DNA from: Caryophanales bacterium UBA1427
GTDB lineage: Bacteria > Bacillota_I > Bacilli_A > ML615J-28 > CAG-313
DNA: 27,453 bases
NCBI GenBank assembly: GCA_002329485.1
Contig: DCTZ01000021.1
Coordinates: 13,334-40,786 of the forward strand
Direction of reading: 5' to 3'
Part shown: positions 1-6,752 of the stretch, one piece after another
Layout: each line of letters starts with the position of its first letter
Position numbering within the stretch: the first letter of the stretch is position 1
The notes under the pieces: generated by a model
The model's input: the letters and a program-made list of their open reading frames with translations, nothing else
What the model was told of the DNA's origin: nothing
Database searches by the model: none
Translations under genes and position numbers: made by a program

Positions 1-30
1 ATGTGAGTTAAACCGCTTCTCCAACGGACC
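1..30 (-). tRNA. 5' part of a tRNA gene, probably tRNA-Glu (cut by window edge)
   Basis: Read on the minus strand, the 30 bases begin GGTCCGTTGG, followed by a D-arm with a GAG/CTC stem around the AGCGGTTTAA loop. This matches the 5' end of bacterial tRNA-Glu, which usually starts GGCCCGTTGG or GGTCCGTTGG. The anticodon lies outside the window, so the identity rests on the acceptor and D-arm only. It starts 6 bases after the CCA end of the tRNA-Ser gene, so the two probably form one tRNA transcript. Confidence 0.6.
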
Positions 31-36
31 TATGAA

Positions 37-127
37 TGGCGGAGCAGGAGGGATTTGAACCCTCGCACCAGTTTCCCGGTCTACGCCCTTAGCAGGGGCG
101 CCTCTTCAGCCTCTTGAGTACTACTCC
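37..127 (-). tRNA. tRNA-Ser (GCU anticodon)
   Basis: The minus strand folds into a complete class II tRNA. The seven-base acceptor GGAGTAG pairs with CTGCTCC (one G-T pair). The anticodon loop CTGCTAA has GCT at 93-91. A long variable arm (TAGACCGGGAAACTGGTGC region) is typical of tRNA-Ser. The T-arm has GAGGGTTCAAATCCCTC, the discriminator is G, and CCA is encoded at 39-37. It reads AGC/AGU serine codons. Confidence 0.95.
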
Positions 128-138
128 AACGCTTTAAT

Positions 139-167
139 ATTTTACACTAAATCGGCTTTTTTGTCAA
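139..167 (-). promoter_or_regulatory. Promoter of the tRNA genes
   Basis: The minus strand shows TTGACA, a 17-base spacer and TAAAAT, with the -10 ending 11 bases before the tRNA-Ser 5' end. This is a near-consensus housekeeping sigma promoter, as expected for a stable RNA gene. Confidence 0.75.
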
Positions 168-310
168 ACAATATTGATAATCTTTTTACTTTCTTAAAAA
201 TCGGGCAACGGTTTTTCGCTTTGGATACAGATAAAAACTACTTTTTTTGCATAAGTGAACCAATCCGAGTAAAAATATTATTACATTAGGTCAAAGGAAG
301 GAAGTTATTG

Positions 311-679
311 ATGCCAAAGTTAGAATGTGAAGTCCGAAACTGTGCTTACAATTTTGCCAGATTGTGTACCAAAGACGGGATTTCGGTGGAAGGTCCCGCG
401 TCCCGCCGCAAGCGCGAAACCAGCTGCCACAGTTTTGTGCCGCGGGAAATCGCCACCTACAATTACGAATTCGCTAAGTTCGGTGCGGAATCCGAAGAAA
501 ACAGCGAGGTGTGGTGCGATGCCATCATGTGCGTTTACCAACAGGGCGACCGCTGTTTGGCGGATAGAATCAAGATTAAAGTCGTCGGAGGCTTCCCGAG
601 CGAAAAAAGAAACCACACCCAAAAAGCCTCATCGGTCGACGAAACAATGTGCCAAACATTTGAATATAAAGAATCGTAA
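311..679 (+). CDS. DUF1540 domain protein with two cysteine-rich repeats
   Basis: This is a 122-residue soluble protein. Each half carries one DUF1540 unit, a small presumed metal-binding Cys motif of unknown role common in Bacillota. The first unit runs from CEVRNCAYN through a Cys in the LCTKDGI segment to CHSF. The second has the matching CDAIMCVYQ, RCLADRIKI and MCQTF elements. The Cys spacing repeats between halves, which points to an internal duplication. A TTG lies one codon before the ATG, but the AAGGAAG ribosome site at about 295-301 is well spaced for the ATG at 311. It is monocistronic: a terminator follows and the agmatinase has its own promoter. The family is fairly sure; the function is unknown. 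Confidence 0.8.
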   Translation: MPKLECEVRNCAYNFARLCTKDGISVEGPASRRKRETSCHSFVPREIATYNYEFAKFGAESEENSEVWCDAIMCVYQQGDRCLADRIKIKVVGGFPSEKRNHTQKASSVDETMCQTFEYKES

Positions 680-686
680 ACCCCTG

Positions 687-703
687 ACCCCGACGGGGTT
701 TTT
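687..703 (+). terminator. Intrinsic terminator after the DUF1540 gene
   Basis: ACCCC (687-691), a GAC loop and GGGGT (695-699) are followed by a T run to 703. An alternative stem pairs AACCCC at 679-684 with GGGGTT at 695-700. Confidence 0.6.
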
Positions 704-727
704 CTCATATTTTTCATTGTTTTTTTA

Positions 728-756
728 TTGCAAATCCGACCGTTTAATGCTATGAT
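728..756 (+). promoter_or_regulatory. Promoter of the agmatinase-SpeD operon
   Basis: TTGCAA at 728-733, a 17-base spacer and TATGAT at 751-756, with TGC directly before the -10 (an extended -10). It lies about 39 bases before the agmatinase start. No riboswitch or obvious operator is visible in the short leader. Confidence 0.65.
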
Positions 757-794
757 ATTTTAGATAAAATAATTCATTTACCGAGGTACAAAAC

Positions 795-1691
795 ATGAAC
801 GAAAAACAACCTTGGCGCGATTTGTTGGTTGAAGACTTGTCTTCGGCCGATATCGTCATTTTAGGTATCCCGTTTGACGAAAACTGTTCCTGCGGAAAAG
901 GAGCAAGGTATGCGCCGGATAAATTACGCGAACTCTCTGGGTATCTGCCTCCGGTGACCGAAAACGGCGAAATCATCACCGCCCGATTGTTCGATTTCGG
1001 CAATGTCGAAAAAAACGAATCAATCGAAGCTTATTTCCGAAAAGTCGAGGCAAAGGCAACCGAAGCCATGGCAACCCAAAAGTTTCCCGTTTTTCTGGGC
1101 GGAGACCATTCGGTGAGCATTCCTTTAAAACAGGCTTTTGCCAAATTGAATCAAGGCAAACGCCTGGGAATTATTCATTTCGATGCTCATGCGGATATCT
1201 GCGATATATATGATGATAGCAAACTTTCACACGCTTCCGTCAATGCCCGAGCCTTAGAAAACGACTTTAAAGATTCGGACATCATGATGGTGGGCATTCG
1301 GTCTTTCGAAATTCAGGAATTACCGTTTCTGAAAAACCATCCTCATCAGGTTTTGTTGGCATCACAGCTCGATACCATGCAAGATTTCGAGATTGCCAAT
1401 GAAATCATTACTTATTTTGCCAGTTTTGACGCAATCTATTTATCGGTCGATATCGATGTTTTGGATCCGGCTTATGCTCCGGGAACCGGAACGCCGGAAG
1501 CGGGAGGTCTCTCCTCGCGCCGTTTGCTAAACATCATCCGAAAGTTGGTTCGGCAATTGCCGATTAAAGCGATGGATATCGTGGAAATATCGCCGCCGCG
1601 CGATGTGAACGATATCACATCCTGGGCAGCGCTTAAGTTGTTGTTGGAAATCTTTTCGATTAAAGGACAAAAAAGAGGAAGGAATAAGTAA
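795..1691 (+). CDS. speB: Agmatinase / ureohydrolase family protein
   Basis: This is a 298-residue arginase-superfamily hydrolase, a normal length for agmatinase. The binuclear Mn site is complete: GGDHS with His105, FDAHAD with Asp130, His132 and Asp134, and SVDIDVLDP with Asp219 and Asp221. The GTGTPE substrate-loop segment follows. His146 in SHAS sits where the family has its conserved catalytic-region His. Agmatinase cleaves agmatine to putrescine and urea in the cytosol. Arginase, guanidinobutyrase and formiminoglutamase share the fold and cannot be excluded, but the adjacent SpeD-like decarboxylase favours agmatinase. The next gene begins one base after its stop, so the two are surely co-transcribed and probably translationally coupled. 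Confidence 0.85.
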   Translation: MNEKQPWRDLLVEDLSSADIVILGIPFDENCSCGKGARYAPDKLRELSGYLPPVTENGEIITARLFDFGNVEKNESIEAYFRKVEAKATEAMATQKFPVFLGGDHSVSIPLKQAFAKLNQGKRLGIIHFDAHADICDIYDDSKLSHASVNARALENDFKDSDIMMVGIRSFEIQELPFLKNHPHQVLLASQLDTMQDFEIANEIITYFASFDAIYLSVDIDVLDPAYAPGTGTPEAGGLSSRRLLNIIRKLVRQLPIKAMDIVEISPPRDVNDITSWAALKLLLEIFSIKGQKRGRNK

Positions 1692-1692
1692 A

Positions 1693-2499
1693 ATGAAACA
1701 CATGATGCTTGATTGTTACGGTTCAACCGAATCGAAACTCGACGATGTGAAATACATCAATAACATGCTTAACCATATTGCCTACGAAGTAGGTGTGATA
1801 ACGGTCGCTCCGCCGTTTTTGCTTCCGTACTATTACGGAGTCGATCAAAGCGATATGGGCGTCAGTGCCTTTTTGTTCCTTAAAGGCGGCCACATTACCA
1901 TTCACACCTTCCCGCTTCGGGAATGCTATTTCGTCGATATGGTCTATGACGGCGAATACGATGTAGAAAAAGCCTATGGGCTGTTCAAACGTCTTCTGCC
2001 GTTCGAAGTGACTAGAAGTTCCGTGCAAATCAGCGAACGGAAAGTCGGCGAATTCCGGACCGTGCCGGTTAACCCCGACGAAGATTTCGGTCCGCATATC
2101 TTCGCTCGGATTAAAGCCAATAAAGAACCTTCCATGGAAAATGTCTTTGAGTTTTTGGAAGACATTATCGACAAGGTCAATATGACGCCGATTATCCGTC
2201 CTTATGTCATCAAAGATGTCATGAACCATTATACTTACCTGTCGGGGATGGTAATGATTGCCGAAAGTCACATTTCCTTTCATTACAACTACAATACAGG
2301 AATCATTTATTTCGATCTTTTCTCCTGCAAAATGTTTGACTATTCGATTCTCGACAAACTTTTGAAAGAAGAATACGGCGAACTATTGTCTTATGTGATT
2401 ATACCGAGAGGAACCAAACACAAATACAACCGCGTTTCCAGCATGCTCAAAAAAGAAGAAATCTACAATTCCGCCTGGAAAAAGAACATTACCGAATAA
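1693..2499 (+). CDS. Two-domain SpeD-like pyruvoyl-dependent decarboxylase
   Basis: At 268 residues this is about twice the length of bacterial AdoMet decarboxylase (about 125), and it is two SpeD-fold copies in tandem. The C-terminal copy (about 150-250) keeps the self-processing and catalytic set: Glu191-Ser192-His193, His197 at Ser+5 and Cys212 at Ser+20, the same spacing as Ser63, His68 and Cys83 of classical SpeD. Cleavage before Ser192 would give a chain of 191 residues and a pyruvoyl chain of 77. The N-terminal copy (about 1-120) has Gly66 in place of Ser and Asp86 in place of Cys, but keeps His71. The usual Trp-Pro-Glu AdoMet-contact segment is replaced in both copies (FPL in the first, YNY in the second). 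Start is the ATG one base after the agmatinase stop, with a GAGGAAGG ribosome site inside that gene. A true AdoMet decarboxylase would need a spermidine synthase, and none is present here. Arginine decarboxylase is a plausible alternative, inferred from context and motif loss. Confidence 0.8.
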   Translation: MKHMMLDCYGSTESKLDDVKYINNMLNHIAYEVGVITVAPPFLLPYYYGVDQSDMGVSAFLFLKGGHITIHTFPLRECYFVDMVYDGEYDVEKAYGLFKRLLPFEVTRSSVQISERKVGEFRTVPVNPDEDFGPHIFARIKANKEPSMENVFEFLEDIIDKVNMTPIIRPYVIKDVMNHYTYLSGMVMIAESHISFHYNYNTGIIYFDLFSCKMFDYSILDKLLKEEYGELLSYVIIPRGTKHKYNRVSSMLKKEEIYNSAWKKNITE

Positions 2500-2514
2500 C
2501 ATCATTTGGTTGCA

Positions 2515-2557
2515 AAAAAGCACTTCCTAACAGAAATGTTCGACGGAAGTGCTTTTT
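2515..2557. terminator. Bidirectional terminator between convergent genes
   Basis: A perfect 13-bp stem pairs 2515-2527 with 2545-2557 (AAAAAGCACTTCC with its complement). The 17-base loop holds a small AACA-GAAA-TGTT hairpin. The A and T runs serve both strands, so it can end the speB operon (+) and the exporter gene (-). Confidence 0.85.
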
Positions 2558-2590
2558 ATTAGGCAAAATGCCCTATGATATATATATACC

Positions 2591-3565
2591 TTAAGACCTA
2601 ATCCTGCAATACAACTGATCGTTGTTTTGATGGAACTGGATTTTGACAAACAAAAACTCCTCGAGTTCGTTTAAGATTTGGTACAACATTGCCCGGTTTT
2701 CAAATTCGACGCGTTCCTTGGGCAGCGGAAGCGACTTCATGTCTTCCCGCATGTTTTTCAGTTCTTCGAGTCTGGCGGTCGCCATGTCTTTGTAACCGAT
2801 ATCGTTTTTCAATGCTTCCACGAAACGGGCGATTTCCAGACTTACCGGATACACTTCGGTAATGCGTTCGAAATATTTGGCAATGCGCAACAGATATTCC
2901 AGTTGGGTACTGCGCATGAACAAATAATTCAAATGGTATTCGGAATTGTTGAAAAGCAGATTGTTGTGATAGCGGGTCGCATCGTCCAAGGTTTGGCTGA
3001 CCCTTGCCTTGGCTATTTCCAGTTCCTTCGAAAGTACCGTCCAGGAAAGTTTTTTTCGAAGCGCTTCGGCGATGCCTGCCAAAATATTGCTTATGGACAG
3101 ATCGATTTCCGCTTCTTTTTTCATAAGTTTCTGTTCGCTGTTCGGCATATATAAATTTACGATTAAGGCAATCGTGACGGGAATAACCAAAATCAACACT
3201 TCGTTCAGCAGGATAGATAGTTTTTCTTCCACCAACACATGGGTAACAAGCACTGTTGCGACTACCAAACCTTCCTGCATCTTCACAAGATACGCAAGCG
3301 GAATAAAGATAATCAAAAAGATGCCGAATACAATAATCTTAAACCCTAACATATGAAAGAGCACGGCTGACAGGGCTAAAGCAATTAAACTGATGCATAT
3401 GCGCTTAAAAGCCATTTTGAAGGATTCTTTTTTAGTGGACTGGATACTTAAAAGCGCGATGACTCCCGCGGTGGTGGCATATTTCAGGTCAAAGGCCGAA
3501 GCAAGCAATATCGTCACAATTGAGGCTATGGTCATTTTCAAAGCCGGTAAAATGAGGTTGCGCAT
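2591..3565 (-). CDS. Aromatic acid exporter family (ArAE_1-like) membrane protein
   Basis: This is a 324-residue protein. The first 145 residues or so hold a run of hydrophobic segments matching the ArAE/FUSC-type N-terminal membrane domain, including the typical opening with an ALKM(T)IA segment, an AT.AGVIALLSIQ stretch and the LVKMQEG loop. From about 150 to the end is a charged, helical cytoplasmic domain resembling the ArAE_1 C-terminal region, ending in basic residues. Relatives are putative efflux proteins; the substrate is unknown. It has a strong AAGGAGG ribosome site 6-8 bases before the ATG and stands alone between a terminator and its own promoter. Confidence 0.75.
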   Translation of the reverse strand: MRNLILPALKMTIASIVTILLASAFDLKYATTAGVIALLSIQSTKKESFKMAFKRICISLIALALSAVLFHMLGFKIIVFGIFLIIFIPLAYLVKMQEGLVVATVLVTHVLVEEKLSILLNEVLILVIPVTIALIVNLYMPNSEQKLMKKEAEIDLSISNILAGIAEALRKKLSWTVLSKELEIAKARVSQTLDDATRYHNNLLFNNSEYHLNYLFMRSTQLEYLLRIAKYFERITEVYPVSLEIARFVEALKNDIGYKDMATARLEELKNMREDMKSLPLPKERVEFENRAMLYQILNELEEFLFVKIQFHQNNDQLYCRIRS

Positions 3566-3592
3566 GTTTTCCTCCTTGGTTGTTCTTTTTCC

Positions 3593-3621
3593 ATTTTATC
3601 ACAGTCCGAAAAAGATATCTA
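3593..3621 (-). promoter_or_regulatory. Promoter of the ArAE-like gene
   Basis: On the minus strand, TAGATA (3621-3616), a 17-base spacer and TAAAAT (3598-3593) with TGA directly before it (TGATAAAAT, an extended -10). It lies about 28 bases upstream of the ATG. Confidence 0.5.
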
Positions 3622-3680
3622 TCATTATGCAACCGGCAAAAAATTAAAACCGTTTACATTCAAAAAATGCGCATAATTCC

Positions 3681-3709
3681 TTGACACATTTAAATAATAA
3701 CAGTATACT
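3681..3709 (+). promoter_or_regulatory. Promoter of the lysine riboswitch / ABC importer transcript
   Basis: A consensus TTGACA at 3681-3686, a 17-base spacer and TATACT at 3704-3709. It lies just upstream of the riboswitch aptamer, so transcription would start near 3716. Confidence 0.85.
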
Positions 3710-3733
3710 ATAGTAAACAAAAAAGAATCATAA

Positions 3734-3895
3734 TGTTAGAGGTAGCGATGCAGAAGAGTATGATAGGGAGGAGACATCCGACGAACTATCAGAAAGGCAA
3801 CCATCGCCGAACGTTAGCGGTAGGTATACGGCTAACGTGGGATTATACGGAATACGTATAATACTCCTACTATCCCAGTAGTAGAGGCGCTAACA
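3734..3895 (+). ncRNA. Lysine riboswitch (L-box) aptamer
   Basis: The leader carries the L-box signature elements in order: an AGAGGTAGCGATGC start, GAGTA, a GGGAGGAGACATCC arm, an AGAAAGGCAACCATCGCCGAA core segment, further paired arms (GTTAGC with GCTAAC, TATACGGAATACGTATA), and a closing GAGGCGCTAACA. The P1 stem pairs TGTTAG (3734-3739) with CTAACA (3890-3895). Lysine binding to this class normally lowers expression of lysine synthesis or uptake genes. Here it precedes an ABC importer. The call rests on motif recognition, not a covariance-model run. Confidence 0.88.
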
Positions 3896-3926
3896 CAATC
3901 GGGTTTAATTCCTACTTGTGTCTGAG

Positions 3927-3950
3927 AAAGCGTCTTATGATGCTTTTTTT
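3927..3950 (+). terminator. Riboswitch-controlled intrinsic terminator
   Basis: AAAGCGTC (3927-3934), a TTAT loop and GATGCTTT (3939-3946) form an 8-bp stem with a T run to 3950. The 5' arm (AGCGTC, 3929-3934) can instead pair with GGCGCT at 3886-3891 in the 3' side of the aptamer, and ACACAA at 3893-3898 can pair with TTGTGT at 3916-3921. This gives a competing antiterminator that breaks P1. The predicted logic is that lysine stabilises P1, frees the terminator and stops transcription. Confidence 0.75.
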
Positions 3951-3988
3951 GTTTTTAAAACAAGTTTTTAAAAGAAAGGAAAAGAACC

Positions 3989-4813
3989 ATGAAAAAATTA
4001 TTCTTAATACTTTTTGTTTTGTTAACAAGCGTTTCTTTGGTTTCCTGCGGCGGCAAAGAGGAAGAATACACCGTCACGCAGGAAGAACAGTTCATTGTCG
4101 GTATGGAATGCAATTATGCGCCGTTCAACTGGACCGAAAACAGCAAAACCCCGTATAATTACCCGATCGGCAATTTCGAGGGTAAGTATGCGGACGGATA
4201 CGATGTGCAAATCGCCAAAGCCATCGCAACCATTTTGGGCAAAGTATTGGTCATCCAAAAACTCGATTGGGATGCTTTGATTCCGCAGCTCGAATCGGGC
4301 AAAATCGATGCGATTATCGCCGGCATGAGTCCGACGGAAGAACGAAAACAGTCGGTTGCTTTCACCGAAAGTTACTACACTTCCACCCATGTAATCCTGA
4401 TGGCCAAAACTTCGAGCTTTGTCAACGCCAAAACTTTGAATGATTTTGCAGGGGCCAGAGTTGTCGGACAACACGGTACCATCTATGACGATTTGATCCC
4501 GCAACTTGTCGGCGCAACCCATCAAACCCCGCTAAAAACCATTCCGGATATCTTAACCGCTATTTTAAGCAACAAGAGCGATTGCACCATTCTGGAAAAA
4601 CCGGTCGCAAGGGGCATCGTTGCGGGTCAACCGGATTTGACCTTCATTGAATTGGAACAAGGTTTTGACGTAAACGAAGAAGATATCGTTGTTTCGGTAG
4701 CGGTCAGATTGAACGAAACGGCTTTGGTCGCTCAAATCAACGAAATCTTATCGGGTATCAGCGAAAATGCCCGCCTTGCCTTGATGGAACAGGCCGTAAA
4801 CAGAGCCAACTAG
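3989..4813 (+). CDS. Amino-acid ABC transporter substrate-binding lipoprotein
   Basis: This 274-residue protein starts with a lipoprotein signal peptide: MKK, a hydrophobic core and the lipobox LVSC with Cys20. The rest is a family 3 solute-binding protein, with a YAPFNW segment after the first strand, the DGYDVQIAKAIA helix, and the GKIDAIIAGMSPTEERK loop that contacts the ligand amino group in relatives. It is tethered outside the membrane and delivers substrate to the permease encoded next. The lysine riboswitch upstream makes lysine, or another basic amino acid, the likely ligand; that is inference from regulation. The ribosome site is AGAAAGGA before the ATG. It is the first gene of a three-gene importer operon. 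Confidence 0.9.
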   Translation: MKKLFLILFVLLTSVSLVSCGGKEEEYTVTQEEQFIVGMECNYAPFNWTENSKTPYNYPIGNFEGKYADGYDVQIAKAIATILGKVLVIQKLDWDALIPQLESGKIDAIIAGMSPTEERKQSVAFTESYYTSTHVILMAKTSSFVNAKTLNDFAGARVVGQHGTIYDDLIPQLVGATHQTPLKTIPDILTAILSNKSDCTILEKPVARGIVAGQPDLTFIELEQGFDVNEEDIVVSVAVRLNETALVAQINEILSGISENARLALMEQAVNRAN

Positions 4814-4827
4814 AGAGTTGATGCAAA

Positions 4828-5925
4828 ATGCGAAGGTTTCCTCATATAACCTATTACCTGATAGGTTTGGGTGTGTTGCTCTTCAGCGTGGTAGCGCTCG
4901 TGAGCGATGCATCCCACAATATTTCGATTATCACCTACATTAACCCGGCTTTTTCCGTAGTTACTCTAATTGTTGGTAATATCGCAATCGGTTTGTTTAC
5001 CTATTCGCTGCTAAAGAAAAAGCCGTGCCCTCTTTTAAACAAAGCAACCAAATGCTTAAAGTGGGTAATGTTGTTTTTTCTCTTTATCTTCTTGCTTGAA
5101 TACCTTGTTTTTCCGGTTGTCAGGGCTTTTATCGAAACCCGGGATTTGACCACAATTCCGTCCAAAAGCGAATTTCTGCCTTCGGTTGCTTATATTATTA
5201 CCAGGTTTGCGGAAGATTTGCTTAAAGGCATGCTGGTAACAATCGAACTTTCGTTGGTCGGAACGCTTGTTGGTTTAATCCTTGCCATGATTTTGGTAAC
5301 CTTAAGAATTCTGAAACCCCAAAAACAGGATTCCGAAATTGTGGCTTTCCTTAAAACTTTCGGAAGCAAACTGTCCGGACTATACGTCAATATATTCCGA
5401 GGCACCCCGATGATGGTGCAGGCGGTTATCATCTATTATTTGGTTCCGGTTTTGATTTCTTCTTCCTGGGGAATTCCTCAAGACCAAATCGATCGGGTTT
5501 TTACCCATTTGGTTGCCGGATTCATCGTTGTTTCCTTAAACACCGCGGCCTATTTAACCGAAGTATTGCGAGGAGCGATTGAAGCCATCGACAAAGGCCA
5601 AATGGAAGCCGCAAGATCCCTCGGTTTAAGCTATCGCCAGGCCATGCTTAAGATTATCTTTCCGCAAGCCATCAAAAACGCCCTTCCTTCAATCGGAAAC
5701 GAATTCATCATCAATATCAAAGATACCTCGGTTCTTAACGTTATCGGGGTTGCGGAATTGTTCTTTGTCGGGCAGGATGCCAAAATGCGTTTCTTCCGGA
5801 CTTACGAACCGTTTATTATTGTCGCTTTGATTTACTTGGTTTTAACTTTGACTTGTGCGAAACTGTTAGCGATGCTAGAAAGGAAGATGAACTTGGAAGT
5901 TCGTGCGCTCCCAAGTTCCAACTGA
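4828..5925 (+). CDS. Amino-acid ABC transporter permease with N-terminal membrane extension
   Basis: The 365 residues are longer than the usual 215-240 of polar amino-acid permeases. Residues from about 130 on are the canonical permease domain, beginning GMLVTIELSLVGTLVG. It includes the FRGTPMMVQ segment and the EAA coupling loop RGAIEAIDKGQMEAARSLGL that docks on the ATPase. The first 120 residues add about three extra membrane helices (near 8-26, 33-62 and 77-100) with no signal-like cleavage site. The start follows the binding protein by 14 bases; the ribosome site is weak (GAGAG). It forms the membrane channel of the lysine-regulated importer. Confidence 0.9.
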   Translation: MRRFPHITYYLIGLGVLLFSVVALVSDASHNISIITYINPAFSVVTLIVGNIAIGLFTYSLLKKKPCPLLNKATKCLKWVMLFFLFIFLLEYLVFPVVRAFIETRDLTTIPSKSEFLPSVAYIITRFAEDLLKGMLVTIELSLVGTLVGLILAMILVTLRILKPQKQDSEIVAFLKTFGSKLSGLYVNIFRGTPMMVQAVIIYYLVPVLISSSWGIPQDQIDRVFTHLVAGFIVVSLNTAAYLTEVLRGAIEAIDKGQMEAARSLGLSYRQAMLKIIFPQAIKNALPSIGNEFIINIKDTSVLNVIGVAELFFVGQDAKMRFFRTYEPFIIVALIYLVLTLTCAKLLAMLERKMNLEVRALPSSN

Positions 5926-5929
5926 TATC

Positions 5930-6667
5930 ATGAAACAGCCAATCTTAATCGTCGAACATTTATCCAAATCTTTCGGCAATGCCCAAGTCTTAAAAGAAAT
6001 CAACCTAACGGTCAACGAAGGGGAAGTTTTATGCATCATCGGTTCATCCGGTTCCGGAAAATCGACACTCCTTCGCTGTCTGAATCTTTTGGAAATCCCC
6101 GACGGCGGCAATATTCTTTTTAACGGGGTAAGTTTAACCATCGAAAAAGTCAAACTGAACGAATTAAGAACCAAAATCGGCATGGTCTTCCAGTCGTTCA
6201 ACCTCTTTAACAATTTAAACGTTCTGGATAACGTGATGCTTGCGCAAACCACAGTTTTGAAAAGAACCAAAGAGGAAGCCAAACAAATCGCTATTGCCAA
6301 TCTCAAAAAAGTCGGAATGGATGACTTCCTGCAAAGAAGCCCGCAAACCTTATCCGGGGGACAAAAACAGCGGGTAGCGATTGCCAGAGCCCTTGCCATG
6401 AACCCCAAAATCATCCTTTTCGACGAACCCACTTCCGCCCTTGATCCGGAAATGGTCGGCGAAGTTTTGCAGGTCATGCAGGATTTGGCCAAAGAAGGCA
6501 TGACAATGGTTGTCGTAACACACGAAATGGCTTTTGCGAAAGATGTGGCAACCAGAGTGATTTTTATGGACGACGGGTATATTGTGGAAGAAGGACGTCC
6601 CGAAGAAATTTTTTCGGCTCCGAAAGAAGCAAGGACCAAGGAATTTCTAAAGCGAGTTTTGTCTTAA
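5930..6667 (+). CDS. Amino-acid ABC transporter ATP-binding protein
   Basis: This is a complete ABC ATPase of 245 residues: Walker A GSSGSGKST, Q-loop VFQSFNLF, signature LSGGQKQR, Walker B IILFDEPTSALDPE and the switch His in VVVTHEMAF. It energises the importer encoded with it and resembles GlnQ/ArtM-type subunits. I chose the ATG four bases after the permease stop because MKQPILIVEHLSKSFG aligns with the usual family start. It has no clear ribosome site of its own and is probably translated by coupling. A GTG at 5903, with GGAAG just before it and overlapping the permease end, is the alternative and would add nine residues. Confidence 0.92.
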   Translation: MKQPILIVEHLSKSFGNAQVLKEINLTVNEGEVLCIIGSSGSGKSTLLRCLNLLEIPDGGNILFNGVSLTIEKVKLNELRTKIGMVFQSFNLFNNLNVLDNVMLAQTTVLKRTKEEAKQIAIANLKKVGMDDFLQRSPQTLSGGQKQRVAIARALAMNPKIILFDEPTSALDPEMVGEVLQVMQDLAKEGMTMVVVTHEMAFAKDVATRVIFMDDGYIVEEGRPEEIFSAPKEARTKEFLKRVLS

Positions 6668-6686
6668 AAGAAAAATTCCCCACAAC

Positions 6687-6725
6687 AAAAAAGCAAAATG
6701 ACTTCAAAACTCATTTTGCTTTTTT
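6687..6725. terminator. Bidirectional terminator after the ABC operon
   Basis: A perfect 15-bp stem pairs 6687-6701 with 6711-6725 (AAAAAAGCAAAATGA with its complement) around a 9-base loop. It has T runs on both strands and lies between convergent genes. Confidence 0.85.
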
Positions 6726-6752
6726 AATTTCAATCGGTTTTTATCGGTTACA

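Noticed and set aside
1723..2283. A 186-codon minus-strand frame opposite the SpeD-like gene.
   Set aside because: It is a shadow of the SpeD coding strand, rich in His and Phe, with no domain.
5875..6639. A 254-codon minus-strand open frame opposite the ABC ATPase.
   Set aside because: It mirrors the ATPase (Ser/Thr-rich shadow) and has no motif.
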